From the NCBI GenBank assembly GCA_965261945.1, contig CBDHEF010000001.1, positions 558,001 through 622,000 of the forward strand: 64,000 bases of DNA, read 5' to 3'. Position numbers and translations under genes: made by a program. The notes beneath the pieces were generated by a model that saw nothing but the letters and a program-made list of their open reading frames with translations, ran no database searches and was not told the origin of the DNA. The number at the start of each line of letters is the position of its first letter. Position 1 is the stretch's first letter. Shown here piece by piece: positions 54,618 to 62,050 of this stretch. Source of the DNA: VXOI01 sp965261945 (GTDB taxonomy: Bacteria > Chloroflexota > Dehalococcoidia > Lucifugimonadales > UBA3495).

Positions 54618-55337
54618 TCATTCGCCGAAATCGAAGGGAATCTCGTTTTCGATGGCGTCGGCAAACCTGGCGCGTAGGTCGTTGGCCTGCGGAGTATCCA
54701 GGATTTCTGGGCCGTCGGTGTTCCCGGTGGGACCTGGCTCCCCGGAAGTGTCTCCCGGGCCGGAGCCGGTGTTGTCCTCACCCTCGGAGGTTTCGCCGGA
54801 GCCAGTATTCCCGGTAGGGCCGGGGGTGCCCCCGGTTCCTTCCAGTATCTCGTACTTCCCATAACCGGCGGAGAGTATCAAATATCCCCCGCCGTTTCTT
54901 TTCGGGGCTGGGCCTTTCATCACAAGAAGATAAACCTTACCCGGCTCTAGCAAATCTGGGTCGTCCATCATCCTATACGGAGTGCCATCTTTAAATACGC
55001 CACCAGCTTGACCAACTTTAACTGTGTCAGACAAAGAGCCTTTCAGTACCTCCATCACCTCGACATTGAACAGGCTTCTAGGGTTACTGCTACCCTCCGG
55101 AAAGACTTGCCCTAGGCTTTCAGTAACCCGCCCGAAGAGGACATCGCTGGCAAAGCCCACGAGTTCTTTGTCATCAGTATGGTCAATCACATAAGTCGCG
55201 TGGCCAATGACAACATTATCTGCTGTGTTTTGGAAACCTGGGACGGCACGCCACACCAAAAGGCCAACTGCTATCGCCAGCCCTACGGCAACTACTAGCA
55301 GTAGCACCCTGAGATTGGTTCGCTGGTTAGCAATCAT
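54618..55337 (-). CDS. Membrane-anchored/secreted protein with collagen-like Gly/Thr/Pro tail
   Basis: About 239 residues from ATG at 55337. One N-terminal TM/signal LRVLLLVVAVGLAIAVGLLV. A globular domain (FASDVLFGRVTESLGQVFPE, SLFNVEVMEVLKGSLSDTVK, MDDPDLLEPGKVYLLVMKG) of beta-rich character follows, with the flavour of NPCBM/cohesin-like secreted domains, but the family is not recognised. Then a low-complexity stretch TGGTPGPTGNTGSGETSEGE, GDTSGEPGPTGNTDGPEI. The start overlaps the stop of the upstream metzincin-like frame (ATGA), so the two genes were translationally coupled. Confidence 0.65.
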   Translation of the reverse strand: MIANQRTNLRVLLLVVAVGLAIAVGLLVWRAVPGFQNTADNVVIGHATYVIDHTDDKELVGFASDVLFGRVTESLGQVFPEGSSNPRSLFNVEVMEVLKGSLSDTVKVGQAGGVFKDGTPYRMMDDPDLLEPGKVYLLVMKGPAPKRNGGGYLILSAGYGKYEILEGTGGTPGPTGNTGSGETSEGEDNTGSGPGDTSGEPGPTGNTDGPEILDTPQANDLRARFADAIENEIPFDFGE

Positions 55338-55582
55338 TGTTCCCCCCAAAGTTCTTCGTAGTCGGAAATGTCGTGAGATGCCAATGTGCAGAAATTGTAT
55401 CTGCCATTGACCATTAAATTCGGCACGTAGGAATGACCTAGCCCGTGCGCGTGGCCCAGTTCATGAATGGCAGCCTGTTTGCGTTCGCAACTAGTAGTCC
55501 GAAATCTTTGAAATGACGAGTAGCCAATATCGGCGCGATTGGTTGGCGGTCTTGGCCAATGCTGCTCTTCGCCAAGATGCAT
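55334..55582 (-). pseudogene. Metzincin-type metalloprotease C-terminal fragment, 5' part displaced by a MITE
   Basis: 82 codons. Host part (from 55490 down): CERKQAAIHELGHAHGLGHS contains HELGHAHGLGH, the HExxHxxGxxH zinc motif of matrixin/metzincin proteases, then YVPNLMVNGRYNFCTLASHD, with a Met-turn-like LMVNG, and ISDYEELWGEQ. The first 31 residues lie inside a 123-bp inserted element and are therefore not original. On the far side of the element minus-strand sequence such as GDSNLPVKHCPAAD may be the displaced upstream part, but frames do not join cleanly. Translationally coupled to the next gene (ATGA). Probably a broken gene; a short protein from the new ORF is possible. Confidence 0.6.
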
Positions 55583-55617
55583 ACTTTCCGTGCCATTATT
55601 TCAAAGCAGTTGGACTA
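55495..55617. mobile_element. 123-bp MITE-like element with CTAG target duplication
   Basis: Left end TAGTCCGAAATCTTTGAAAT and right end (reversed) TAGTCCAACTGCTTTGAAAT match at 17 of 22 positions, forming imperfect terminal inverted repeats. Both ends are flanked by CTAG (55491-55494 and 55618-55621). CTAG is a YTAR-type 4-bp target used by many IS5-family elements. No coding capacity. It disrupts a metalloprotease gene. Confidence 0.7.
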
Positions 55618-56053
55618 CTAGTCTGCGGCTGGACAGTGTTTCACGGGCAAATTAGAATCTCCCTCTATCCTACCCCACTCTCTATATTTGGCGCTTCGCG
55701 ATTGTTAGTGTTTGCATTCCCAATTCAGAGGAGGGTATCGTTTGCTTATAGGGTATGGCTCCTGCTAGGATGCTGCTTTCCCATTGGTGGAGGGCGGCAT
55801 GGAACTACTGGTTGAGGCGTTGCTACGGGTTACCGCAGTCGGTTGGGGAACTGCGGCATTGGGCAGCATTGGCATGATGATTAGGTTCCGTTTGCCTGTA
55901 GAGGTGGGTACAAGCCCCTTCCTGGAACTCTGACAGTCTTCGGAAAAACCCTATAAGCAAACGAAACCAAATGGTGTTCTCTGATGGCTCCGGCGTTTCG
56001 GGCAACCAGAGGCTGTTCGCAATTTATGCATACCGCTCCACAACCTAAGCCGT

Positions 56054-56238
56054 TAGGGAGTGTCGTCATATTCACCGTCATTCCCGCTTTCGCGGGAATC
56101 CAAAGGCTATTGGCAGCAAATGCGTATTTGCCAGATACCGGATTCTGGGTTCCCGCTTTCGCGGGAATGACGGAAACACGCGCTATGACGGAAACAGACG
56201 CTTGGAGACCGATATTCTTAAATTGACGACACTCCCTA
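56054..56238. mobile_element. 185-bp MITE-like element with 15-bp perfect terminal inverted repeats
   Basis: Ends TAGGGAGTGTCGTCA (56054-56068) and TGACGACACTCCCTA (56224-56238) are exact complements. The outer TA could be a TA target duplication as in IS630/mariner-like elements. The interior has two family B hairpins (56077-56099 and 56149-56173) and no gene. Confidence 0.7.
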
Positions 56239-56311
56239 GGAACATCTGACACACTGAGCAAGCCTGCGTGTTTTCAAGTCCAAGCCGTATGGCATTTTCA
56301 GTCCCATGTCT

Positions 56312-56335
56312 CATACCCTATAACCAAACGATACC
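56312..56335. promoter_or_regulatory. Shared upstream motif CCCTATAAnCAAACGATACC
   Basis: CATACCCTATAACCAAACGA then TACC, 15 nt before the start of the 56350 gene. The same 24-mer with one change occurs inverted at 55734-55757, upstream of a possible protease start, and a 20-nt variant occurs at 55949-55968. Candidate promoter or operator shared by neighbouring genes, or a remnant of duplicated upstream DNA. Confidence 0.45.
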
Positions 56336-56349
56336 CAGAGGAGGTACGG

Positions 56350-57078
56350 ATGAGCTTTTTGAAGAAACTCTTTGGCACACGAGAGACCTCGGGGATTAGG
56401 CAAGGTCCGGAGGCAACAATAATCAGATGGTCGGATGATCCCATGGGCCTTGATTTAGAGGAATGCGCCCGGAAGGGAATCGAGGCCGCTGCGGGATTTG
56501 TAATCTCCAGAGACATATTTGGAACAAGAAACCACCCTAGCCTAACGTTTATGGTTTGTGTGGAGCTATACCACGCGGTCACTGGTACTACGGGAAATTT
56601 CGGAGACTACATAGGCGTATATTTTCGAGAGGTGGAATTCAAGGACGGCATTTACCCGAAGGTTGGGCAAGAGACCCTAAAGATGCTGTTGCAACCATTG
56701 AGCGACGGGACTGTCGGCGCCCGGTGGAATGCAATTGACCGCAGCAGGGTTGACCAATCGCTGCATAGGGTCGGCATGATGGTAGAGGACGGGAACACCC
56801 GCTCTGACGTTTGCAGACCACTTACTCTCGGTATGATCCCGGAACAGGATGAAAGCGATGCCAATGTCCCTTCGTTCCTGTTCCTGAAGGACCCGGGAGC
56901 CGGTTGGCAGTTGTGGCGACAGTTCACACCTGTAACCAGCGACGGTAAATTTGTAATGCAGGACGGGTTCCGCGAGGAGTCGTATGTCATGGTGTATCCG
57001 CTGCTCAGCACCGAAAAACATTGGCGATTTCGGATTTATGATCTCCCGGACGGTGGTGTACGTGTGGAGGCTAACTAG
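56350..57078 (+). CDS. Unknown protein
   Basis: 242 residues from ATG at 56350, with GAGGAGG 5 nt upstream. Soluble; starts MSFLKKLFGTRETSGIRQGP, then DDPMGLDLEECARKGIEAAA, GFVISRDIFGTRNHPSLTFM, VGQETLKMLLQPLSDGTVGA and FRIYDLPDGGVRVEAN. Mixed alpha/beta composition, no TM segment, no recognised motif. Codon usage is less GC-rich than the core genes, consistent with the accessory nature of 54.6-57.1 kb. Function not assignable. Confidence 0.6.
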   Translation: MSFLKKLFGTRETSGIRQGPEATIIRWSDDPMGLDLEECARKGIEAAAGFVISRDIFGTRNHPSLTFMVCVELYHAVTGTTGNFGDYIGVYFREVEFKDGIYPKVGQETLKMLLQPLSDGTVGARWNAIDRSRVDQSLHRVGMMVEDGNTRSDVCRPLTLGMIPEQDESDANVPSFLFLKDPGAGWQLWRQFTPVTSDGKFVMQDGFREESYVMVYPLLSTEKHWRFRIYDLPDGGVRVEAN

Positions 57079-57099
57079 AGAAAGCACAGGTGGCTCAGG

Positions 57100-57343
57100 A
57101 AAATTCCGAGGTCAGTCCGACCAAAGTAGGCAGTCTTGTCCAATCCCCGCGACGAGCCCACCCTCATATTCCACCGCCCTCCGCTCAAGTTGCTCAACGA
57201 CGCCCGCCTCACCTTCAGGCAGAGCATCAACGTGGGAGGAGGAAACGGCAGCACGCCAGGAGGCTGAGGCGGCGCTACAGACGGTTGAGGATGAGAACCG
57301 GCGGCTGCGCGAGCGTTTGCGCCAGTTGGAATCGGGTCAATAG
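57100..57343 (+). pseudogene. Remnant with Uma2-like coiled tail
   Basis: In the last part one frame reads TWEEETAARQEAEAALQTVE then DENRRLRERLRQLESGQ, ending at a TAG. A charged C-terminal coil of this kind follows the nuclease domain in many Uma2-family proteins. The preceding part has no intact nuclease domain in any frame. Uncertain; may be an isolated tail. Confidence 0.3.
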
Positions 57344-57380
57344 CCTGTCATAGCTCGCAATCCTGCGGGTAGTTGAGCCA

Positions 57381-57427
57381 AACAGCCGCCCCTCTGCCCG
57401 TTCCGGGGGCATTGAGTGGCGGCTGTT
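57381..57427. repeat. 10-bp inverted repeat downstream of phaE
   Basis: AACAGCCGCC...GGCGGCTGTT with a 27-nt loop, 40 nt after the phaE stop. Possible 3'-end structure of the PHA operon mRNA. Confidence 0.45.
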
Positions 57428-57466
57428 ACGATTCCAAATCGTTATAGATACTGTTCCGTCGCAGGT

Positions 57467-58162
57467 CTATTGAGGCTCGGGTGCAGTCTCCGAGGGACGG
57501 GGGCGGGGCGCGGATGGCCGCAAGGCCGCTTCCACTTGGGCGCGGAGCTTCCGGTTCTCGTCATCAAGGTCCTCGAGCCGCTCTTCCAGCCCAATGACGC
57601 GCTCGAACATCCGGTCAATCTGGCCGCGAGACGGCATATTGAGGGCCTTAAGCATAGTATCCTGCTGCGGCTCAGCCTGCTTTGCCATTCTCTGTTGCCA
57701 GATGAGCAACTGCTCCATGTACTTGCCCAGCATACTGGCGAAGGCCCCGGTGCCCATGGCCTCGGCGAACATCTTGGCCATGGCTTCCAGTTGCTCCGTC
57801 CACTGCTTCTGGGCGTTCAGGAGGGCCTCCGGTGCCGGACTGCCCGAAGCCATTGCCTGCTGCGCCTGCTCGGTCCAGGAATTAAAGAACTGTTGCCAGA
57901 CCTGTTGCAGGTCGCCGGAAAAAGACGGCGGGGCGAATTGCCCAAAGGGGTTGAAACCGGGCATGGCGCTGAATCCCGGCATCTGGCCGAAGCCAGGAAA
58001 ACTAAACCCTGGAGCCGTTCCGCCAGGGGCCGCGCCGAAGAACGGGGGCCAGGCTCCACTGCCCGGCGCGCCCGTGGCGGCCTGCGCCCAAGCCTCGGTG
58101 GATTTCTGGAACATCTCGCGCCAATACTCGAAGGGATTGGCGGCGCTGTCTTGCGTGGTCAT
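57467..58162 (-). CDS. phaE: Class III PHA synthase subunit PhaE
   Basis: 231 residues. An N-terminal helix FEYWREMFQKSTEAWAQAAT precedes a Pro/Phe/Gly-rich stretch (PGFSFPGFGQMPGFSAMPGF). A central helical part follows (LQQVWQQFFNSWTEQAQQAM, LLIWQQRMAKQAEPQ). The conserved C-terminal motif of PhaE is LKALNMPSRGQIDRMFERVI, then a coiled coil GLEERLEDLDDENRKLRAQV and a disordered Pro-rich end. It is needed with PhaC for polyhydroxyalkanoate polymerisation at the granule. Encoded last in the minus-strand PHA cluster, separated from phaC by a hairpin repeat; ATG 58162 has AAGGAG upstream. Confidence 0.85.
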   Translation of the reverse strand: MTTQDSAANPFEYWREMFQKSTEAWAQAATGAPGSGAWPPFFGAAPGGTAPGFSFPGFGQMPGFSAMPGFNPFGQFAPPSFSGDLQQVWQQFFNSWTEQAQQAMASGSPAPEALLNAQKQWTEQLEAMAKMFAEAMGTGAFASMLGKYMEQLLIWQQRMAKQAEPQQDTMLKALNMPSRGQIDRMFERVIGLEERLEDLDDENRKLRAQVEAALRPSAPRPRPSETAPEPQ

Positions 58163-58185
58163 TCCTGCTCCTTGACTGTTGTTGC

Positions 58186-58222
58186 CCTCACCCTGACCCT
58201 CTCTCAGAGGGAGAGGAGAGTT
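58186..58222. repeat. Family A dispersed hairpin repeat
   Basis: GCCCTCACCCTGACCCTCTC then TCAGAGGGAGAGGAGA, in the phaC-phaE gap. Confidence 0.75.
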
Positions 58223-58293
58223 CAGGAGTCAGCCCTATCCCAGAGGGCGGGAATTTTTCGTGGTCTGACCCTATCCGTCGATGAGGGGTGGCT

Positions 58294-59373
58294 TTAGGAA
58301 GCGCGGGCCGAAACCCATTCGTCTATCTTGGGCCAGAGGGTCTGGTGGGCCTGCCGCCCGGAGAATACGGAAATGTGGCCGCCGGGCAGTTCGACGTATT
58401 CCTTGTCTTGGCTGGACACCACATCCATCAGGCTACGGGCTGCGGGGGCGGGCACGATGAAGTCCTGGTTGGCCGCCGCCACCAAAAGCGGCTGGGTGAT
58501 TCGTCCCAGGTCAACCCTGCGGCCGTTGAGGGCGAACTCGCCCTTGAACAGCCGGTTATTGGCGTACAGATCCTTGGAGAGCTGGGAGAAGAATCGGCCC
58601 GGCATTCCGATAAAGTCGTTGGCCCAGCGGCTCATCGCCTTGTAGCCGTCCACGTAGCCGGGGCGGTTGACGTTGGCCCACAGGCCGGAGAGAGCCTGGG
58701 CTTCCAGCGTGGGGCGCAGCATCTTGAAGCCGGTGCTCATCAGGTTCGCGGGCAGGCCGTTGTACCGCTCCACGATGAGGTCTGCGGGGAAGTGCGGGTC
58801 GTTCAGCCAGGCACGGAACAGGCCGCCCTCGTCGAAGTTGATGGGGGCGACGACGGCAACGAAGTTTCGCACGGGGGCGTCGGGGGTCAGCCCCAGGTAG
58901 GTGGCGCTGAGAGTCCCGCCGAGGCAGAGGCCATTCAGGGTGACTTCTTTCGCGCCGGAGGCTTCCATGGCCCGGTCAATGGCGCGGGGGAGGAGCTTGA
59001 ACACGCCTTCCTCGAACCCCAGTTCTTTATCTTCCTCGGCGATCTCGCCCCAGTCCAGCAGGTAAACGTCATGGCCATGGTTCACCAGGAACTCGATCAT
59101 GCTGGCGCCAGGCATCAGGTCCAGAACGTAGGGGCGGCTGATGCCCAGCCAGGGAACAATTATGTATGGCGTGGGATAGGCGACTTCCCGCTCGGTGGAA
59201 TGATAGCGGTAGAGGCGAGTCTTGCCCCGCTTCCAGACGACCTCGCGGGGAGTGAGGGCCATCGGCGGGTCGGACGGGTTGACCACGAAGGAATCAACTA
59301 TCGCCTGCACCCGCTCCATGTTCTTTTGCGATTCTTCCTGGAACTTGGACGCGAACTCAGCAGAGTTGACCAC
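58294..59373 (-). CDS. phaC: Class III poly(3-hydroxyalkanoate) synthase PhaC
   Basis: Polymerises hydroxyacyl-CoA into PHA. About 359 residues, the class III size. The start is probably GTG at 59373 with GGAG 6 nt upstream; the TTG at 59379 directly abuts the GGAG. Motifs are YIIVPWLGISRPYVLDLMPG, DVYLLDWGEIAEEDKELGFE, lipase-box with Cys nucleophile LNGLCLGGTLSATYLGL, ANQDFIVPAPAARSLMDVV with the catalytic Asp, and LPGGHISVFSGRQAHQTLWP with the catalytic His. All three catalytic residues are present. Lies 9 nt downstream of the phasin stop, so co-translated. PhaE follows. Confidence 0.94.
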   Translation of the reverse strand: MVNSAEFASKFQEESQKNMERVQAIVDSFVVNPSDPPMALTPREVVWKRGKTRLYRYHSTEREVAYPTPYIIVPWLGISRPYVLDLMPGASMIEFLVNHGHDVYLLDWGEIAEEDKELGFEEGVFKLLPRAIDRAMEASGAKEVTLNGLCLGGTLSATYLGLTPDAPVRNFVAVVAPINFDEGGLFRAWLNDPHFPADLIVERYNGLPANLMSTGFKMLRPTLEAQALSGLWANVNRPGYVDGYKAMSRWANDFIGMPGRFFSQLSKDLYANNRLFKGEFALNGRRVDLGRITQPLLVAAANQDFIVPAPAARSLMDVVSSQDKEYVELPGGHISVFSGRQAHQTLWPKIDEWVSARAS

Positions 59374-59382
59374 GAACAACTC

Positions 59383-59895
59383 CTAACTCTTCATACCATT
59401 TGCGGTTTCCAGCGTCCATTCCATGCAGGCTTCGCCGTACCTGACGGCGCTCTTCATCACTTCCTGGCCCGACTCTACCATCTTGACGTTGCTTTCCAGC
59501 ATCGCTTGGGCCGCCGCGCTCCGGTGTGCCTCGATCCCGGCCAGGTAGTCAATCCAGCTCTTGGTGAAAGCCTGGAAGAAAGCCATCTCGCCCTCGATGA
59601 GCTTGCTGACCGATTCCTTGGCCTCGGGTGTGAAAGACGGCGCGCCGGCAACAGGCATGGCAACCATGTTTTGCATGGCGCCGACCAGGTTCTCGCTGCG
59701 AGTGCGGGCGTGGCTGACCGACTTCTCCACCGCCTTGCCGTACTCGTCCCGTTCGGTCTGGAGAGCCTCGGTGAATTTCTTGATCGTCGCCGTGGTCTGA
59801 GCGATGCCGTCATCCGCCGCGGCGAAACTGCTGGAAACTGCCTGATTGTACGCCTGAATCAGTTCCTCGGCGCTCTTTTTAGCCGTACCTGCCAT
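59383..59895 (-). CDS. Phasin-like granule-associated protein
   Basis: 170 residues, almost all helical and without TM segments: KSAEELIQAYNQAVSSSFAA, TIKKFTEALQTERDEYGKAV, ARTRSENLVGAMQNMVAM, KLIEGEMAFFQAFTKSWIDY and LESNVKMVESGQEVMKSAVR. This pattern and the position directly upstream of phaC indicate a phasin that coats PHA granules. ATG at 59895 has AAGGAG upstream. Part of the putative operon regulator-phasin-phaC-phaE. Confidence 0.75.
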   Translation of the reverse strand: MAGTAKKSAEELIQAYNQAVSSSFAAADDGIAQTTATIKKFTEALQTERDEYGKAVEKSVSHARTRSENLVGAMQNMVAMPVAGAPSFTPEAKESVSKLIEGEMAFFQAFTKSWIDYLAGIEAHRSAAAQAMLESNVKMVESGQEVMKSAVRYGEACMEWTLETANGMKS

Positions 59896-59984
59896 CTGTG
59901 GATTCTCCTTCGCTGATATAGTTGCCTGTCCGTTGCATTGCAGGGGTTAGGATTAGCGAAAAATTTCCTCTCGCAAGGAGAAGG

Positions 59985-60440
59985 TCAGGGTTTGGGCATC
60001 CCCTCGTCTTCCAGTTCGACCAATGTCCCTTCGCCCTCCGTGGAAGGGTTAGGGTGGGGGCGTTCAGTCGTCTCAGAGGGCGGCGCAAACCCGAACACCT
60101 GGGCATAGAGGTCGAAAAAGCCGGTGATCATGCGCTGGTATCCCGACACCACTTCGGTCCACCCCAGCAGCATTTCCTCGCCTGCATCGGTGATGCGGTA
60201 AACGCGCCGGGCCGGGCCGCTCTCGCCGGCCTCCCATTCGGAGGCGACGAACCCCTGGCTTTCCAGCCGCCGCAGTTCCCGGTAGAGGGTAGCGTGGTCG
60301 ATACCGGAAAAACCCATGCGGTTTAGCTGTTGCAGAATCATGTAGCCATGCAGTCTCCACTGCTTCAGCACCAAAAGCACCCATGGGGTGATGAAATTCT
60401 TGGGCAACCTCTGGCCGCCGGGAACGCCTATGTCTTCCAT
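59985..60440 (-). CDS. PadR-family transcriptional regulator
   Basis: About 151 residues from ATG at 60440 (MEDIGVPGGQRLPKNFITPW). The winged helix fits PadR: VLLVLKQWRLHGYMILQQLN, GIDHATLYRELRRLESQGFV and ARRVYRITDAGEEMLLGWTE. The C-terminal helix GYQRMITGFFDLYAQVFGFA supports dimerisation. The last 25 residues (RPHPNPSTEGEGTLVELEDE) are encoded by a family A-like repeat that has run into the gene end. In Bacillus a PadR-like protein (PhaQ) represses PHA genes and responds to the polymer; a similar role is likely here. Divergent from the IS66 remnant. Confidence 0.8.
   Translation of the reverse strand: MEDIGVPGGQRLPKNFITPWVLLVLKQWRLHGYMILQQLNRMGFSGIDHATLYRELRRLESQGFVASEWEAGESGPARRVYRITDAGEEMLLGWTEVVSGYQRMITGFFDLYAQVFGFAPPSETTERPHPNPSTEGEGTLVELEDEGMPKP
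60024..60062. repeat. Family A-like repeat inside the padR 3' end
   Basis: TGTCCCTTCGCCCTCCGTGG then AAGGGTTAGGGTGGGGGCG. The hairpin is diverged, and it encodes the C-terminal tail of the PadR protein. Confidence 0.6.
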
Positions 60441-60757
60441 ATATGTACTTTTAACACATAGATGTAAGTAACGCAAGAGCTTTTGTAACAGTTAAGAGTT
60501 GATGAGGTGAATTGGCGGAAAGTTGCCGAAAGAGCAAAGGCCGACAAGTCTGCGGTTATGGTAAACCTATAGCATGGAAACGAGCCTTGACCTGAACGCC
60601 GCCCCTCGGGAAGTCTTGTTGCCGGTCATTTCCCAACAACAGAACACCATCGCCCAGTTGCGGCGGCGGATTGAGACCCTGGAAGGAAAGGCCAACCCTG
60701 GCGGTCCGCGGGAAATGCCCGGCATCAAGCCTAAATCGGGCCAGCGGCCCTCCCGGA

Positions 60758-60874
60758 AGAAAGGGCCCGGAGAAAGGGCCCGGAGAAAGGGCCCGGAGAA
60801 AGGGCCCGGAGAAAGGGCCCGGAGAAAGGGCCCGGAGAAAGGGCCCGGAGAAAGGGCCCGGAGAAAGGGCCCGG
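60758..60874. repeat. 13-bp tandem repeat, 9 perfect copies, in the IS66 transposase
   Basis: Unit AGAAAGGGCCCGG nine times. With a single copy the reading frame joins exactly as RPSRKKGPGKPRPYGFARQR; nine copies put it out of frame. Confidence 0.97.
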
Positions 60875-61577
60875 GAAGCCCCGGCCTTACGGCTTTGCCC
60901 GCCAGCGCATGACGCCCGCCCACCGGGTGGAGCACGTCCTGGAGTCCTGTCCGGAGTGTGGCGCGGGATTGGCTGGCGGTTGGGTGCAGCGGACCCGGGA
61001 AGTCATTGACCTGCCGGTGGCTCCGGCGCAAGTCGCCGGGCATATCCATATCGCCCGGGTCTGCCCGATATGTGAGCAACGCCGGGCGCCCCCGGCGGAC
61101 CTGGCGGGCGTGGCCCTGGGGCAAGCAGCGGTTGGGCGTCAATCTGCTCAGCTTGATCGCCGCCCTGCGGGAAGAGGGCCGCCTGCCCTTCCGCACCATC
61201 CAGTGGTATCTGCGCACCATTCATCAGTTGAGGCTAAGCCTGGGCGCGGTCGCCGGAGCCGTTCACCAGGTGGCCCGCAGGGGCCAACCGGCGGCGACGG
61301 AAATACGAAACCGTATCCGCGCCAGCCCGGTGGTCCACGCCGACGAGACCGGTTGGCGCCAGGACGGAGCCAATGGTTACGTCTGGACTTTCAGCGCCCC
61401 CACCCAGCGTTACTTCCTGCGCCGGGGTGTTGGTCAGCGACTTCTACGCCGCCTGCCACCACTACGATGGCCCCAGGCAGCGCTACTGGGTTCACCTGTT
61501 GCGGGACATTCACAACCTGTTGGCCCTCTATCCCAAGGACCAGAAGCTGGCCCGGTGGGCCGGGGAGGTCCATCAAC

Positions 61578-61609
61578 TGTGGAGCCTGGCGAATGTGGAG
61601 CCTGGCGAA
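61578..61609. repeat. 16-bp tandem duplication in the IS66 transposase
   Basis: TGTGGAGCCTGGCGAA twice. One copy restores the frame as HQLWSLAKDFTHPG. Confidence 0.95.
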
Positions 61610-62050
61610 GGACTTCACCCACCCCGGGGCGCAGCAGCGCCGAGTGGCCCAGGGGAAGTTCGAGCGGGCGCTGCTGGCCTGCTGCCAACCCTTCCCGGAA
61701 GACCCCGGCGGCGGTACAAAACAAACTCTGCCGACGCATCAAAGGCTTTATCGAGGAGTTGTTTGTCTTCGTGGCGGAGCCGGAGACTCCGTCGGATAAC
61801 AACGCGGCCGAAAGGAGCCTGCGGCCCCTGGCAATCAGCCGCAAGATCAGCGGCGGATCCCGCTCGGAGCAGGGCACCGAGAGCAAGATGGCGCTGGCTT
61901 CCCTCTTCGGCGCCTGACGCGCCCAGGGCTTAACCACCTCCAGGCTTGCCGTCAGTTGCTCCTTTCCCCTCAACTCTGAACTGTTACATCTGTGACTTCC
62001 GGATGTTTATTTCTCGCGACTTGATTATAGTATGAAGTTTCCTCCACGCC

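Larger units (their letters stand above)
55622..56349. other. 728-nt accessory non-coding stretch
   Basis: Between the MITE-disrupted protease and the unknown gene at 56350. It holds three copies of a 20-24-nt motif (55734, 55949, 56312) and a 185-bp MITE-like element (56054-56238). At 55718 down on the minus strand, ATG-CAA-ACA begins a short frame MQTLTIAKRQI then a stop, possibly the original protease start. No other gene recognised. Confidence 0.45.
60574..61917 (+). pseudogene. IS66-family transposase (TnpC), multiply frameshifted
   Basis: ATG 60574 begins a coiled N-terminus (LLPVISQQQNTIAQLRRRIE). A 13-bp repeat run (60758-60874) then destroys the frame. The next frames read MTPAHRVEHVLESCPECGAG with the zinc-finger Cys pairs (CPEC, CPIC), KQRLGVNLLSLIAALREEGR, FRTIQWYLRTIHQLRLSLG and SPVVHADETGWRQDGANGYV with a catalytic Asp. 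They continue FYAACHHYDGPRQRYWVHLL, RDIHNLLALYPKDQKLARWA, KDFTHPGAQQRRVAQGKFE and finally the terminal SDNNAAERSLRPLAISRKIS with the catalytic Glu. Additional lesions are a 1-nt C insertion near 61120, an indel near 61430 and a 16-bp duplication at 61578-61609. No tnpA or tnpB companions. Dead. Confidence 0.85.

Noticed and set aside
55513..55815. A 100-codon plus-strand frame with hydrophobic parts
   Set aside because: It begins inside the MITE-like element and crosses its end into unrelated DNA, so it is fortuitous.
60574..60912. A basic repetitive protein (KGPGERARR repeats) as a real product
   Set aside because: It is the out-of-frame reading of a 13-bp repeat expansion inside an IS66 transposase.
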